Notes under the pieces: model-generated
The model's database searches: none
What the model was told of the DNA's origin: nothing
What the model saw: the letters and a program-made list of their open reading frames with translations, nothing else
Shown here: positions 16,271-25,341 of the stretch, in pieces
Layout: each line of letters opens with the position of its first letter
Position numbering within the stretch: position 1 is the first letter of the stretch
Source: an uncultured Azospirillum sp.
GTDB lineage: Bacteria > Pseudomonadota > Alphaproteobacteria > Azospirillales > Azospirillaceae
Reading direction: 5' to 3'
Assembly: GCF_946480385.1 (NCBI RefSeq)
Contig: NZ_CAMLJP010000063.1
Coordinates: 1-36,720 of the forward strand
Length of the DNA stretch: 36,720 nt
Program-made: the position numbers and the translations under genes

Positions 16271-18511
16271 ATGCCCTACGACGACAAACGGTTGCGCATC
16301 CGTGTGCGGGGACGGGTGCAGGGGGTGGGATTCCGCCCGCATGTCCATGCGCTTGCCCGACGTTTCGGCCTGACCGGCTGGGTTCTGAACGACCCGCAGG
16401 GCGTGCTGATCGAAGTGCAGGGGACCGCCGCCGCCGATCTGGTCGCCGCCCTGACGGCGGAGGCACCGCCGTTGGCCCGCATCGATGCCGTGGAGTGCGA
16501 AGCCATCGTCTCGCTTCCAGGCGAGGTCTCCTTTTCCATCCACCACAGTGAATCAGCGGGCGCCGTCGCCACCGGCATTGGACCAGACGCCGCGGTTTGC
16601 CCGGCCTGCCTCGCCGAGTTGTTCGATCCTGCCGACCGCCGTTATCGCTACGCTTTCCTGAACTGCACCCATTGCGGTCCGCGCTACACCATCACCCGGC
16701 GGCTCCCCTATGACCGACCGCAGACGGCCATGGCCGGTTTCCCGCTTTGCCCGGACTGCCGGTCGGAGTACCAGGATCCGGCCGACCGCCGGTTCCATGC
16801 CCAACCGACGGCCTGCCCGGCCTGCGGTCCCCGGCTGTCGCACCCTCCGGAGGACATCCTCGCTGCCCTGCGGGATGGCAGGATCGTTGCCATCAAGGGG
16901 CTGGGCGGTTTCCACCTCGCCTGCGACGCCACGCGGGCGGATGCGGTGGAGCGGCTGCGTCGGGTCAAGCAGCGCAACGGCAAGCCCTTCGCCCTGATGG
17001 TCGCCAATGCGGGGTCCGCCGCCCGGCATGTCTGCATGGATGCCGACGAACGTGCCGTGCTGGAGGGCGTGGCGCGCCCCATCGTCCTGCTGCGCCGGCG
17101 GGACGACGCGCCGGATCTCGCGCCCGACATCGCCCCCGGTCTGGCATGGCTGGGCGTGATGCTGCCCTACACGCCGCTGCATTACCTGCTGTTCCACGAG
17201 GCGGCCGGCCGCCCCGACGGCACCCGCTGGCTGGGCGAACCGCAGGACCTGACGCTGGTCATGACCTCCGCCAATCCCGGCGGCGAGCCGCTGGCCATCG
17301 GCAACGACGAAGCGCGGGAGAGGCTGGACGGTATCGCCGACCTGATTGTCGATCACGACCGCGACATCGTCATCCGCGCCGACGACAGCGTGGTGCGCAA
17401 GCTGGCCGGCGCGACCGCATTCCTGCGCCGGGGCCGTGGCCATGTGCCGGAGCCGATCCGTCTGGCCCGCCCGGTGCCGCCGATCCTGGCGGTCGGCGGC
17501 CATCTGAAGGCGACGGTCTGCGTCACCCGCGGCGATGAGGCCTTCCTGTCCCAGCACATCGGTGACCTCGACAATGCCGCGACGCTGGGCTTCCTGGAGG
17601 AGACGGTCGCCCATCTGCTGCACATCCTGGGTGTGGAGCCGGTGGCGGTTGCCCATGACAAGCACCCGGATTTCCAGTCCACCCGCTTCGCCGAGATGAG
17701 CGGCCTGCCCGCCATCGCGGTTCAACACCATCACGCCCATGTCGCCGCCGTAATGGCCGAACACCGTGTGGAGGGGCCGGCGCTGGGCCTTGCGCTGGAC
17801 GGCTTGGGGCTGGGGGAGGGCGGCGGGTCCTGGGGTGGGGAGATGCTGTTGGTCGACGGGCTGCGGGCCGAGCGGCTCGGCAGTCTCGCTCCGCTCGCCC
17901 AGCCCGGCGGCGACGTCGCGGCCCGCCAGCCCTGGCGGATGGCGGCATCCGCCCTGGTGCGCATGGGCCGCGCCGACGAGATCGTCCCCCGCTTCGCCGG
18001 CCATGGCCCGGCCGAGGGCGTGCGGCGAATGATCGAGCGCGGCATCAACGCGCCGCTGACCAGTTCCTGCGGGCGCTGGTTCGACGCCGCCTGCGGGCTA
18101 CTGGGCGTCCGCGCCGTTGCTGGTTTCGAGGGCGAGGCGCCGATGGCGCTGGAATCGCTGGTGCGCCGGCCACGGGTGGCGGAGGGCGCGTGGCGGATCG
18201 AGAGCGGCGAGCTTGACATGACGCCCCTGCTGGAGCGCTTGCTGTCCGTTGCCGACGCGGCGGAGGGGGCGGAACTGTTCCACGGCACGCTGGCCGCGGC
18301 GCTGGTGGATTGGACGCTGCCGGCACTGCGTTCCCACGGATTCCGCCGGGTGGTGTTGTCCGGCGGCTGCCTGATGAACGCGGTGCTTGCAGAGGAACTG
18401 GTGGCAGGTTTCCGTTCCGCCGCGGTGGAGGCGCTGCTGCCGCGGCTGGCACCCGCCAATGACGGCGGGCTCAGCCTCGGTCAGGCATGGACGGCATCCT
18501 TCGCCTTGTAG
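16271..18511 (+). CDS. hypF: Carbamoyltransferase HypF (hydrogenase maturation)
   Basis: This is a full-length 746-residue HypF. The acylphosphatase domain begins RVRGRVQGVGFRPHVHALA (residues 11-29). Two zinc-finger pairs use Cys110/113/132/135 and Cys160/163/182/185. A YrdC-like domain follows at about 195-385. The C-terminal Kae1-like domain contains VQHHHAHVAAVMAEH and ALDGLGLGEGG. HypF uses carbamoyl phosphate and ATP to load HypE, the first step in making the cyanide ligands of the NiFe active site. It stands on the opposite strand to all other hydrogenase genes here, and its partner HypE is not in the window. Its 3' end overlaps the convergent small gene at 18481 by about 30 bases. Confidence 0.95.
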   Translation: MPYDDKRLRIRVRGRVQGVGFRPHVHALARRFGLTGWVLNDPQGVLIEVQGTAAADLVAALTAEAPPLARIDAVECEAIVSLPGEVSFSIHHSESAGAVATGIGPDAAVCPACLAELFDPADRRYRYAFLNCTHCGPRYTITRRLPYDRPQTAMAGFPLCPDCRSEYQDPADRRFHAQPTACPACGPRLSHPPEDILAALRDGRIVAIKGLGGFHLACDATRADAVERLRRVKQRNGKPFALMVANAGSAARHVCMDADERAVLEGVARPIVLLRRRDDAPDLAPDIAPGLAWLGVMLPYTPLHYLLFHEAAGRPDGTRWLGEPQDLTLVMTSANPGGEPLAIGNDEARERLDGIADLIVDHDRDIVIRADDSVVRKLAGATAFLRRGRGHVPEPIRLARPVPPILAVGGHLKATVCVTRGDEAFLSQHIGDLDNAATLGFLEETVAHLLHILGVEPVAVAHDKHPDFQSTRFAEMSGLPAIAVQHHHAHVAAVMAEHRVEGPALGLALDGLGLGEGGGSWGGEMLLVDGLRAERLGSLAPLAQPGGDVAARQPWRMAASALVRMGRADEIVPRFAGHGPAEGVRRMIERGINAPLTSSCGRWFDAACGLLGVRAVAGFEGEAPMALESLVRRPRVAEGAWRIESGELDMTPLLERLLSVADAAEGAELFHGTLAAALVDWTLPALRSHGFRRVVLSGGCLMNAVLAEELVAGFRSAAVEALLPRLAPANDGGLSLGQAWTASFAL

Positions 18512-18843
18512 CCGAACAGCGGCATCTGCACCGGCGCCCGGATCTTTTCACGGCGCGGTGCGATTTCGGCGGTTCGGTTGGCCTTGTCGAACTCGTACAG
18601 GCCGCGATACTTGCCGATGTACCCCTTGCGGCAGGCGCGGTGGAAGCGCTGCGACGCGGTTTCCCAATCGTCGCCGGGCCGCAGCCAACTGACGTAGGTG
18701 GTGCCGGTGCGCGGATCGGTGCGCAGGAACCGCCCGCGCCCCTTCTCGCCCCGCACCCACTGGCCGGGGTTCAGCGTCAGCGCCCCGCGCGCCAGCAACA
18801 TCTTCACCTGCGGGGTCAGGTCAATGGTCGGAAAATAGGGCAT
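18481..18843 (-). CDS. 120-residue basic protein of unknown function
   Basis: The gene starts at the ATG at 18843, which has CGGAGGA ahead of it. The product begins MPYFPTIDLTPQVKMLLARG and is rich in Arg, Lys and aromatic residues (NPGQWVRGEKGRGRF, TTYVSWLRPGDDWE, FHRACRKGYIGKYRGLYEFD), with no membrane segment or signal. A nucleic-acid-binding role would suit the composition but no known domain is recognised. It lies between hypF (convergent, overlapping about 30 bases) and hupC (upstream on the same strand, behind a hairpin). It may be unrelated to hydrogenase. Confidence 0.65.
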   Translation of the reverse strand: MPYFPTIDLTPQVKMLLARGALTLNPGQWVRGEKGRGRFLRTDPRTGTTYVSWLRPGDDWETASQRFHRACRKGYIGKYRGLYEFDKANRTAEIAPRREKIRAPVQMPLFGYKAKDAVHA

Positions 18844-18880
18844 GACGTCCTCCGGCCGCACTCGTGAGAGGGCGGCGCTG

Positions 18881-18916
18881 ATCTGGGAGACTCCGTTGTT
18901 TCGGAACCTCCCAGAT
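18881..18916 (-). terminator. Hairpin after hupC, before the 120-residue gene
   Basis: ATCTGGGAG at 18881-18889 pairs exactly with CTCCCAGAT at 18908-18916, with an inner TCCG/CGGA stem around a 6-base loop. It lies in the 135-base gap after hupC. There is no T-run on the minus strand, so it may be a Rho-type or weak terminator, or an RNA-processing structure marking the end of hupSLC. Confidence 0.5.
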
Positions 18917-18978
18917 ATGGGAACACATGCGGAACAAATCAAGGTTTTCAACGGGTGTGGCGTGCTGGTGGAGGAATC

Positions 18979-19773
18979 CTATCCCGCCCGCGCCGCCTTC
19001 TTCACCGGTCGCTCATGCTCCTCGTCCGCCGGGGCCTCGGTGTCCTTGAAGGTGCGGACGCCGCTGATCATGGTGGAGATGATCGACTGGCGGGACATGA
19101 TGTCCTCGCGCACCGCGGCATAGACGTGGACGATCACGAACAGCAGGATCGCCCACATGCCCAGATGGTGCCAGGTGTGGACGTCCATGCTCTGGCCGAA
19201 CAGCGGGATGACCCAGCCGAACAGCGTGTCCTGCCAGCTGCTCTGGCCGGCGCCCTCGCTGTAGAGCGCGAAGCCGGTGACGATCATGAAGACGCTGCCG
19301 ACGGCGATCGCCCAGAACATGGCGAACTGCGCCAGCGGGTTGTGGCCGACATACAGCTTCGGTTTGCGTTCCAGGAACAGGTACCAGCGGGCCTCCAGGA
19401 ACAACTCCCCCCACCAATGGCGGTCCCAGAAGGGGAAGCGGAACAGCTGCCGCGCATGGTGGTTGCCGGCGAAGGCCCAATAGAGCCGGCCGACGAAGCC
19501 GACGGCGAAGATGTAGGCCGCCGCGAAATGGACGAAGCGGATGTAGCCCATCAGGAAATTGGCGCTGGCCTCGCCCGGCATGGTCGGCAGCGGGTTGGCG
19601 ATCAGGTAGCCGGTGACCGACAGCACCATGATCGCCAGCGCGTTGACCCAGTGCCAGACCCGCACCGGCACCTCGTACACATAGATCGCCTTCAGGAAGC
19701 GGCCGGCCGCCGGAGCGGCCGTCCCGTCCTCGTCCGGTGTCGCGACCGGCTTCGCGTCGTCGAGAGGAGCCAT
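18979..19773 (-). CDS. hupC: NiFe-hydrogenase cytochrome b subunit HupC
   Basis: This 264-residue membrane protein anchors the uptake hydrogenase and passes its electrons to the quinone pool. Four or five hydrophobic segments span about residues 40-225. Histidines suitable for haem ligation are seen in RVWHWVNALAI, IRFVHFAAAY and MDVHTWHHLGMW, with a further one in VIVHVYAAVRED, all signatures of the HupC/HyaC family. AGAGGA stands ahead of the ATG. The gene is 24 bases after hupL and is the last of hupSLC. The polar N-terminal 25 residues and the charged C-terminal tail are probably cytoplasmic. Confidence 0.95.
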   Translation of the reverse strand: MAPLDDAKPVATPDEDGTAAPAAGRFLKAIYVYEVPVRVWHWVNALAIMVLSVTGYLIANPLPTMPGEASANFLMGYIRFVHFAAAYIFAVGFVGRLYWAFAGNHHARQLFRFPFWDRHWWGELFLEARWYLFLERKPKLYVGHNPLAQFAMFWAIAVGSVFMIVTGFALYSEGAGQSSWQDTLFGWVIPLFGQSMDVHTWHHLGMWAILLFVIVHVYAAVREDIMSRQSIISTMISGVRTFKDTEAPADEEHERPVKKAARAG

Positions 19774-19797
19774 GACGTAATCCTCTTCGGTTGCCGG

Positions 19798-21612
19798 TCA
19801 GCGCACGGTGACGCGGGCCAGTTCGGCGCCGTCCGGCGCCATGACGTGGGTGGAGCAGGCAAGGCACGGGTCGAAGCTGTGCAGGGTGCGCAGGATCTCC
19901 ACCGGCTCGTCCGGGCGGGCCATCGGCGTGTTCAGCAGCGAGGCCTCGAAGGCGCCGATGTTGCCCTTGGGATCGCGCGGGCTGCCGTTCCAGGTCGTCG
20001 GCACGACGCACTGGTAATTGTCGATCTTGCCGTCCTTGATCTTGATCCAATGGCCGAGCCCGCCGCGCGGGGCGGCGACGGTGCCGACGCCCTTGGCTTC
20101 CTTCGGCCAGGTCTTCGGGTCCCACTTCTCGACATTGGCGGTGGCCGTGTCGCCGGCCTTGATGTTGGCGATCAGGGCGTTCCAGTCGTCCATCATCATG
20201 GTGCAGCAGTACTGGCATTCCAGCGCGCGGGCCAGCGTGCGGCCGATGGTGGTCGGCAGCGCCTGCTGCGGCGTGAAGCTGGTGCCGGCCAGCTTGTTGA
20301 AGGCGCCCAGCGATTCGGTGATCTGGTCCTTCACATAACCGACGCCCTGGGCATAGGCCAGGATGTAGCGGGGCAGGGGGCCGACCTCCACCGCGTGGCC
20401 GCGCCAGCGCGGGGCCTTGATCCAGGAGTACTTGGCGGCCTCGTCCAACTCCTTGATGTCGGTGCGGGTGCCCTTGGTGTTGGCGCCGAGTTCGAACTTG
20501 GCCTGGGTCACGCCGTCCCACGGGTGCAGGCCCTTGCTCTCGTCCTCATAATGGTACCAGCTGTGGGCGACGAACTCCTGCACCTGCGCCGGGTCGCGCG
20601 GGTCGATGGGATGGACTTCGTTCCAGTTGCCGTTCAGGATGACGCCGCCCGGCAGCTGGCAGGTCGAATGGTCGTACGGCACCTTCTCGTAGTCGCCATA
20701 GTCCATGACGTTGGTCGCCGACAGCCCGCCGCCATAGAGCCAGTCCTTGTAGAAGCTGGCGATGGCGAGCACATCCGGCAGATAGACGTTCTCGACGAAG
20801 GCCGTGGCCTCCTGGATGCGGGCGCGGATGAAGTTCAGCCGCTCCATGTTCAGCGGCGCGCCCGACGACCCGGTGCCGTCCATGTTGATGGCGCAGGGAA
20901 CGCCGCCGACCATGTAATTCGGGTGCGGGTTCTTGCCGCCCAGGATGGTGTGGATCTTGACGATGTCCTTTTGAAGGTCCAGCGCCTCCAGATAATGGGT
21001 CACCGCCATCAGGTCGGCTTCCGGCGACAGCTTGTAGGCCGGGTTGTCCCAATAGCCGTTCTTGAAGATGCCGAGCTGGCCGCTCTCCACGAACTTCTTC
21101 AGGCGGGTCTGGACGTCGCGAAAATAGCCGGGGCTGGACTTGGCATGGCGCGGCGAGACCGCCTGCTGCAGTGCTGAGGTCGCCTGCGGATCGGCCTTCA
21201 GCGCGTTGACCGGATTGACCCAGTCCAACGCGTGCAGGTGATAGAAATGGACGATATGGTCATGGACCTGCAGCGTCTTCGCCATGATCTCGCGGATCAG
21301 GTGGGCGTTCTTCGGGATGCGGATCTGCAGCGCATCCTCCACCGCGCGGACCGAGGTCAGCGCGTGGCAGCCGGTGCAGACGCCGCAGATGCGCTCGACG
21401 AAGGCCCAGGCGTCGCGCGGGTCGCGGCCCTTCAGGATCACCTCGAGGCCACGCCACATCGTGCCGGTCGACACCGCGTTGCGGATGATGTTGTCGCTGT
21501 CGACGTTCACCTCGCAGCGCATGTGCCCTTCGATGCGGGTGACCGGATCGACGACGATGCGCTTGCCGCCATTGTCGAGCGAGAACCCGTTCGGGGTCTG
21601 GACGATGCCCAT
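19798..21612 (-). CDS. hupL: Uptake NiFe-hydrogenase large subunit HupL
   Basis: This is the 604-residue catalytic subunit. The N-terminal nickel site [10 protein letters not shown] holds Cys76 and Cys79. The C-terminal site DPCLACSTH holds Cys583 and Cys586. It is followed by 15 residues beginning VMAP that the protease HupD should remove after His589 once nickel is inserted. The ATG at 21612 lies two bases after the hupS stop, so the two are coupled; a longer in-frame extension into hupS is ruled out by that. The pattern is that of membrane-bound group 1 H2-uptake enzymes, acting in the periplasm after co-export with HupS. Confidence 0.97.
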   Translation of the reverse strand: MGIVQTPNGFSLDNGGKRIVVDPVTRIEGHMRCEVNVDSDNIIRNAVSTGTMWRGLEVILKGRDPRDAWAFVERICGVCTGCHALTSVRAVEDALQIRIPKNAHLIREIMAKTLQVHDHIVHFYHLHALDWVNPVNALKADPQATSALQQAVSPRHAKSSPGYFRDVQTRLKKFVESGQLGIFKNGYWDNPAYKLSPEADLMAVTHYLEALDLQKDIVKIHTILGGKNPHPNYMVGGVPCAINMDGTGSSGAPLNMERLNFIRARIQEATAFVENVYLPDVLAIASFYKDWLYGGGLSATNVMDYGDYEKVPYDHSTCQLPGGVILNGNWNEVHPIDPRDPAQVQEFVAHSWYHYEDESKGLHPWDGVTQAKFELGANTKGTRTDIKELDEAAKYSWIKAPRWRGHAVEVGPLPRYILAYAQGVGYVKDQITESLGAFNKLAGTSFTPQQALPTTIGRTLARALECQYCCTMMMDDWNALIANIKAGDTATANVEKWDPKTWPKEAKGVGTVAAPRGGLGHWIKIKDGKIDNYQCVVPTTWNGSPRDPKGNIGAFEASLLNTPMARPDEPVEILRTLHSFDPCLACSTHVMAPDGAELARVTVR

Positions 21613-21614
21613 GG

Positions 21615-22688
21615 TCAGACGTCTCCCTTGTGCTGCGCGCGCTTCAGGGCGCTGACGGCCGCGTGGGCGGCAATGATGCTGCCGACGCCGACGGCGGCGG
21701 TGGTGCCGACCTGGTCGGCGTTGGCCTCGATCCCGAACTGGAGGATGTCGGACTGGCGGGCGTACCAGGCCCCCTTGTCCCAGAAGCCGTCCTCCGAGCA
21801 GCCGATGCAGCCGTGGCCGGACTGGATGGGGAAACTGGTGCCTTCGTTCCAGCGGACGGTGGAGCAGGCGTTGTAGGTGGTCGGACCCTTGCAGCCGACC
21901 TTGTAGAGGCAATAGCCCTTGCGCGCGCCCTCGTCATCGAAGGACTCCACGAACTGGCCGGCGTCGAAATGCGGCCGGCGATAGCATTTGTCGTGGATGC
22001 GCTGGCTGTAGAACATCTTCGGCCGGCCCTGGCGGTCCAGTTCCGGGATGCGGTCGAAGGTCAGCATGTAGGTGATGACGCCGGTCATCACCTCGGCGAT
22101 CGGCGGGCAGCCGGGAACCTTGATGATCGGCTTGTCGGTGATGACCTCATGCACCGGTGTGGCGCGGGTCGGGTTCGGGCGCGCCGCCTGGACGCAGCCG
22201 AAGGACGCGCAGGAGCCCCAGGAGATGATCGCCTTGGCATCCTTGGCGACCTTGCGCAGCTGATCGGTGAAGGGCTTGCCGCCGACGATGCAGGACATGC
22301 CGTCCTGGTTCAGCGGCGGATTGCCCTCCACCGCCAGGATGTAGTTGCCCTTGTACTTCTCCATCACCTCGTCGAGGATCGCCTCGGCATGATGGCCGGC
22401 CGACGCCATCAGCGTGTCGTCATAGTCCAGCGAGATCATCGACAGCACCACGTCCTTCACCAGCGGGTGCGCCGAGCGGATGAAGGATTCGGAGCAGCAG
22501 GTGCATTCCAGCCCGTGCAGCCACAGCACCGGGGTGCGCGGCTTGGTTTCCATGGCGTGGACGATCTGCGGCACCAGTTCCGGCCCGAGGCCGAGCGCCG
22601 CCGCGGTCAGCGAGCAGTATTTCAGGAACGAACGGCGTGTGATCCCCTGCCGCCGCATCACCTCGTAGAAGGTTTCCAGCGTTGCCAT
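21615..22688 (-). CDS. hupS: Uptake NiFe-hydrogenase small subunit HupS
   Basis: This 357-residue iron-sulfur subunit carries electrons from the NiFe site to HupC. The N-terminus has a twin-arginine signal (TRRSFLKYC, residues 17-25, then a hydrophobic stretch) that exports the folded HupSL dimer. Cluster ligands include ECTCCSESF at 61-69, [14 protein letters not shown], and the C-terminal block with [21 protein letters not shown] and [10 protein letters not shown] hydrophobic segment near the C-terminus (about 325-345) would anchor the protein. The start at 22688 gives the expected signal length; GGGAG lies rather far upstream. It is the first gene of hupSLC, with a sigma-54-type promoter about 70 bases ahead. 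Confidence 0.97.
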   Translation of the reverse strand: MATLETFYEVMRRQGITRRSFLKYCSLTAAALGLGPELVPQIVHAMETKPRTPVLWLHGLECTCCSESFIRSAHPLVKDVVLSMISLDYDDTLMASAGHHAEAILDEVMEKYKGNYILAVEGNPPLNQDGMSCIVGGKPFTDQLRKVAKDAKAIISWGSCASFGCVQAARPNPTRATPVHEVITDKPIIKVPGCPPIAEVMTGVITYMLTFDRIPELDRQGRPKMFYSQRIHDKCYRRPHFDAGQFVESFDDEGARKGYCLYKVGCKGPTTYNACSTVRWNEGTSFPIQSGHGCIGCSEDGFWDKGAWYARQSDILQFGIEANADQVGTTAAVGVGSIIAAHAAVSALKRAQHKGDV

Positions 22689-22755
22689 CGGTTTGTTTTC
22701 TCCCGTCGGGCGGCACCGGCGTGCGAGGATCCGGTGCGCTTCTCCGCGGGCCATA

Positions 22756-22771
22756 GGCAACAATCGTGCCG
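22756..22771 (-). promoter_or_regulatory. Sigma-54 promoter of hupSLC
   Basis: The minus strand reads CGGCACG-ATTG-TTGCC, matching the RpoN consensus TGGCACG-N4-TTGCA with the GG and GC dinucleotides at the required 10-base interval. It lies about 70 bases before the hupS ATG. The presence of hupR, an NtrC-type activator with the sigma-54-contacting GAFTGA loop, in the preceding operon supports function. Confidence 0.75.
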
Positions 22772-22782
22772 TAGTACGAACA

Positions 22783-22795
22783 TTGGGCAAACCAA
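22783..22795. promoter_or_regulatory. TTGG-N5-CCAA inverted repeat upstream of hupS (candidate HupR site)
   Basis: TTGGGCAAACCAA is an inverted repeat just upstream of the sigma-54 promoter. It resembles the TTG-N5-CAA form reported for HupR sites in Rhodobacter, although here the TTG/CAA interval is seven bases and the site is closer to the promoter than enhancers usually are. The assignment is therefore weak. Confidence 0.3.
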
Positions 22796-22833
22796 CGGTC
22801 ACAAAGGGACAGGGGCCTCTGCCGCTGGCAACT

Positions 22834-22857
22834 CCCCGGCCGAAACGACGGCCGGGG
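22834..22857 (-). terminator. Hairpin between hupE and hupS
   Basis: CCCCGGCCG and CGGCCGGGG form a perfect 9-base-pair stem with a 6-base loop, 24 bases after the hupE stop. No T-run follows, but the stability and position suggest that it separates the accessory operon from hupSLC. Confidence 0.6.
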
Positions 22858-22880
22858 TGGAAGGAGAATTGCCGGTGGGA

Positions 22881-23429
22881 TCAGGCGGTCTGGCCATCCT
22901 CTTCCGGCCGGCCGATCAGGCGATGGATCGCGTAACCAATCACCACACCGATGGCATGCAGCCCGGCGGTGCTGGCGAGGAAGCCGGCGGCATAACCCAG
23001 CGCCGCGGCCTCGGCCGGCATCTCCGCCCCATGGGCGAAGCCATGGAACAGGCCGAAACCGGCGGCGAAGACGACGCCGATCAGGCCATTACGCGACATC
23101 GGCATGACGCACAGCAGCGCCAGCACGACGGTGGAGGCGTAGATGGTCGGCTCGACCAGCGGCAGTTCGCCACCCATGAGCGCGAACAGGCCGCCGGCCA
23201 GCATGGCGGCCAGGAACGCCCCCGGCACCGCCAGCACGGCGCGTCCGCCGATGGTCGCGCCATAGACGCCGACGGTGACCATGGCGATCAGGTGGTCGAG
23301 CCCACCCAGCGGATGCGCGGCGCCGTCGAGGAAGCCAGCCCCGGCGAGATGGCCGGGATGGGCCAGCGCCGGGGTGGCGGCAAGGGCGATGGCCGCGGAG
23401 AGGACGGCAAGACGAGTGGTTTTCGACAT
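22881..23429 (-). CDS. hupE: HupE/UreJ-family nickel transporter
   Basis: This 182-residue protein has a Sec signal peptide ending near residue 23 (TPALA) followed by HPGH, about five or six hydrophobic segments, and the family metal motif HPLGGLDH at 39-46. A second histidine cluster, FGLFHGFAHGAE, follows in the membrane core. HupE proteins supply nickel for hydrogenase maturation. GAGGAG is ahead of the ATG. The gene follows hupR by about 50 bases and is the last of the accessory operon, with a hairpin after it. The mature N-terminus starting with His is typical of this family. Confidence 0.93.
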   Translation of the reverse strand: MSKTTRLAVLSAAIALAATPALAHPGHLAGAGFLDGAAHPLGGLDHLIAMVTVGVYGATIGGRAVLAVPGAFLAAMLAGGLFALMGGELPLVEPTIYASTVVLALLCVMPMSRNGLIGVVFAAGFGLFHGFAHGAEMPAEAAALGYAAGFLASTAGLHAIGVVIGYAIHRLIGRPEEDGQTA

Positions 23430-23481
23430 ATCGAACGGCTCCTCGGGGTTCTTGTGGTTTGGTGATAGGGAGAGCGCGGCA

Positions 23482-24969
23482 TCAATGCCGCTGCGCCGGC
23501 CCGCGCTCGATTCCGTAGCGCTCCAGCTTGGCGCGCAGGCCCATACGCGACAGGCCCAGTTCGTCGGCGGCCTTGCTCTTGTTCCAGCGGCAGCGGACCA
23601 GCGTTTCCATCAGGATGCCGGCCTCCAGCCGCTCGATCCGTGATTTCAGCGGCCCGCCCTGGCCGATCAGGTCGAGCGGCGGCAGCGGTCCATCCTCCGG
23701 CGAGGCCGGGCGGGCGTTCAGCGCCGCACCGCGCAGCACATGGTCGGACAGCAGGTCGGCCCCCAGCGTCTCGCCCTCGCACAGCACCAGCATGCGCATG
23801 ATCTCGTTCTGCATCTCGCGCACGTTGCCGGGCCAGCCATAGGTCTCCAGGCAGGCCATGGTGTCGGGGGCGAAGCCGGCGACAGGCTTGCCATGGGCGA
23901 CGGACAGCCGGTCCAGGATGTGGCGGGCCAGCACCGGGATGTCGTCCGGCCGGTCGCGCAGCGGCGGCATGGTCAGCGTCATCGTGCTGAGCCGGTAATA
24001 GAGATCCTCGCGGAAGCGGCCGGCCTTCACCTCGGCGGTCAGGTCGCGGTGGGTGGCGGCGACGACGCGGACATCGACCCGCCGCGTCTCGTTCGATCCC
24101 ACCGGCCGGATCTCGCCTTCCTGCAGGAAGCGCAGCAGCCGGACCTGAAAGGCCGGGCTGATGTCGCCGATCTCGTCCAGGAAGATGGTGCCGCCGTCCG
24201 CCTGCTCCAGCAAGCCGACACGGTTGGTGTGGGCACCGGTGAAGGCGCCCTTCTTGTGGCCGAACAGTTCGCTTTCCAGCAGTTCGTCCGGGATGGCACC
24301 GCAATTCTCGCAGTAGAAGGGCTGGTCGGAACGCGGACTGCCGTAATGGATTGCGCGGGCCAGCAGTTCCTTGCCGGTGCCGGTCTCGCCCAGCACCAGA
24401 ACCGGGACGTTGAAGCCGGCGACCCGCTCCGCCTGCCGGCAGACCTCCTCGACCGGGCTGCCCTCGGCCCGGATCAGCCCGTCGAAGCGGTAGGACTGCC
24501 GCACCCGCTCGCGCTTGGTCGCGACGCGGGTTTCGGCGAGCGGCGGCAGCAGCTTCAGCTCGCTGGTCAGCCGGTCATGCTCGCGCTGAAGCTGGTACAG
24601 CTTCGCGGCGTTGCGGGCGGTCAGCAGCAGATGGTCGGGGTGCCAGGGCTTGGTGATGAATTGGTGGATGCCGGCGGTGTTGATGGCGCCGATGATATCC
24701 TCGGGGTCGATGTAGCCGGTGATGACGATGCGCACCACGTCGGGCCAGCGTTCGCGCACCTGGGTCAGGAACTCCACGCCGCTGACCTCCGGCATCCGCT
24801 GGTCGGAGAAGACGACCTGGATCCATTCGGTTTCCAGCAGGCGCAGGGCCTCCTCCGCCGACAGGGCGGTGAAGACCTCGAACTCCTCGTCCAGCAGGCG
24901 GGCGATGACCTCGACGGAGCGCGGCTCGTCATCCACCACCAGGATGCCGGGACGGGCGGGATCGGTCAT
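23482..24969 (-). CDS. hupR: NtrC-family response regulator HupR/HoxA
   Basis: This 495-residue activator has three domains. The receiver (about 8-125) has the phospho-acceptor Asp56 in VVFSDQRMP. The AAA+ sigma-54 activator domain (about 165-400) has [15 protein letters not shown] and [13 protein letters not shown]-terminal Fis-type helix-turn-helix (about 445-490) includes [24 protein letters not shown]. In the HupR/HoxA family the unphosphorylated form activates hupS transcription, and HupT phosphorylation shuts it off when H2 is absent. The sigma-54 match ahead of hupS is its expected target. It starts 30 bases after hypA. The alternative symbol is hoxA. Confidence 0.95.
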   Translation of the reverse strand: MTDPARPGILVVDDEPRSVEVIARLLDEEFEVFTALSAEEALRLLETEWIQVVFSDQRMPEVSGVEFLTQVRERWPDVVRIVITGYIDPEDIIGAINTAGIHQFITKPWHPDHLLLTARNAAKLYQLQREHDRLTSELKLLPPLAETRVATKRERVRQSYRFDGLIRAEGSPVEEVCRQAERVAGFNVPVLVLGETGTGKELLARAIHYGSPRSDQPFYCENCGAIPDELLESELFGHKKGAFTGAHTNRVGLLEQADGGTIFLDEIGDISPAFQVRLLRFLQEGEIRPVGSNETRRVDVRVVAATHRDLTAEVKAGRFREDLYYRLSTMTLTMPPLRDRPDDIPVLARHILDRLSVAHGKPVAGFAPDTMACLETYGWPGNVREMQNEIMRMLVLCEGETLGADLLSDHVLRGAALNARPASPEDGPLPPLDLIGQGGPLKSRIERLEAGILMETLVRCRWNKSKAADELGLSRMGLRAKLERYGIERGPAQRH

Positions 24970-24999
24970 CGCGCGAGGTCCTTCTTCATTCGACCTGCC

Positions 25000-25341
25000 T
25001 CATTCGACCTCGAGGTCCTTGATAGTCATCTCGGTGCCGCCATTCGGGTGCAGCCGGCTGCCGCCGCAGTGTGGACAGGGCGACAGTCGGTCGTCCAGAT
25101 CCACCGTGTCGTTGCAGTCGAAGCACCAGCCGCGGCCGGGCACCTCCAGCACCACCAGTTCCGCCCCGTCGGCCAGCGATCCCTGCGTCACCACGTCGAA
25201 GCCGAAGCGCAGCGCCTCCACCTCCACCCCGGCGAAGCGGCCGATCTCCAGCCGGACCCTGGTCACGCGGCTGAAGCCGTTCGCGCGCCCGGCCTCCTCC
25301 ATCGCCTGAAGAAGGCTTTCGCAGAGCGCCATCTCATGCAT
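25000..25341 (-). CDS. hypA: Hydrogenase nickel-insertion protein HypA
   Basis: This 113-residue protein has the N-terminal MHEM, whose His2 binds nickel. A zinc site is formed by Cys73/Cys76 (CFDC) and Cys89/Cys92 (CPHC). HypA works with the GTPase HypB to deliver nickel to the large subunit precursor; hypB is not in the window. The ATG at 25341 begins exactly at the conserved MHE motif and overlaps the end of hupIJ by 8 bases, indicating coupled translation. A longer in-frame extension lies within hupIJ and is rejected. Confidence 0.95.
   Translation of the reverse strand: MHEMALCESLLQAMEEAGRANGFSRVTRVRLEIGRFAGVEVEALRFGFDVVTQGSLADGAELVVLEVPGRGWCFDCNDTVDLDDRLSPCPHCGGSRLHPNGGTEMTIKDLEVE

Noticed and set aside
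18955..21177. Plus-strand frame of 740 codons opposite hupC and hupL
   Set aside because: hupC and hupL on the other strand carry full catalytic motifs; the antisense product is low-complexity and unlike any family.
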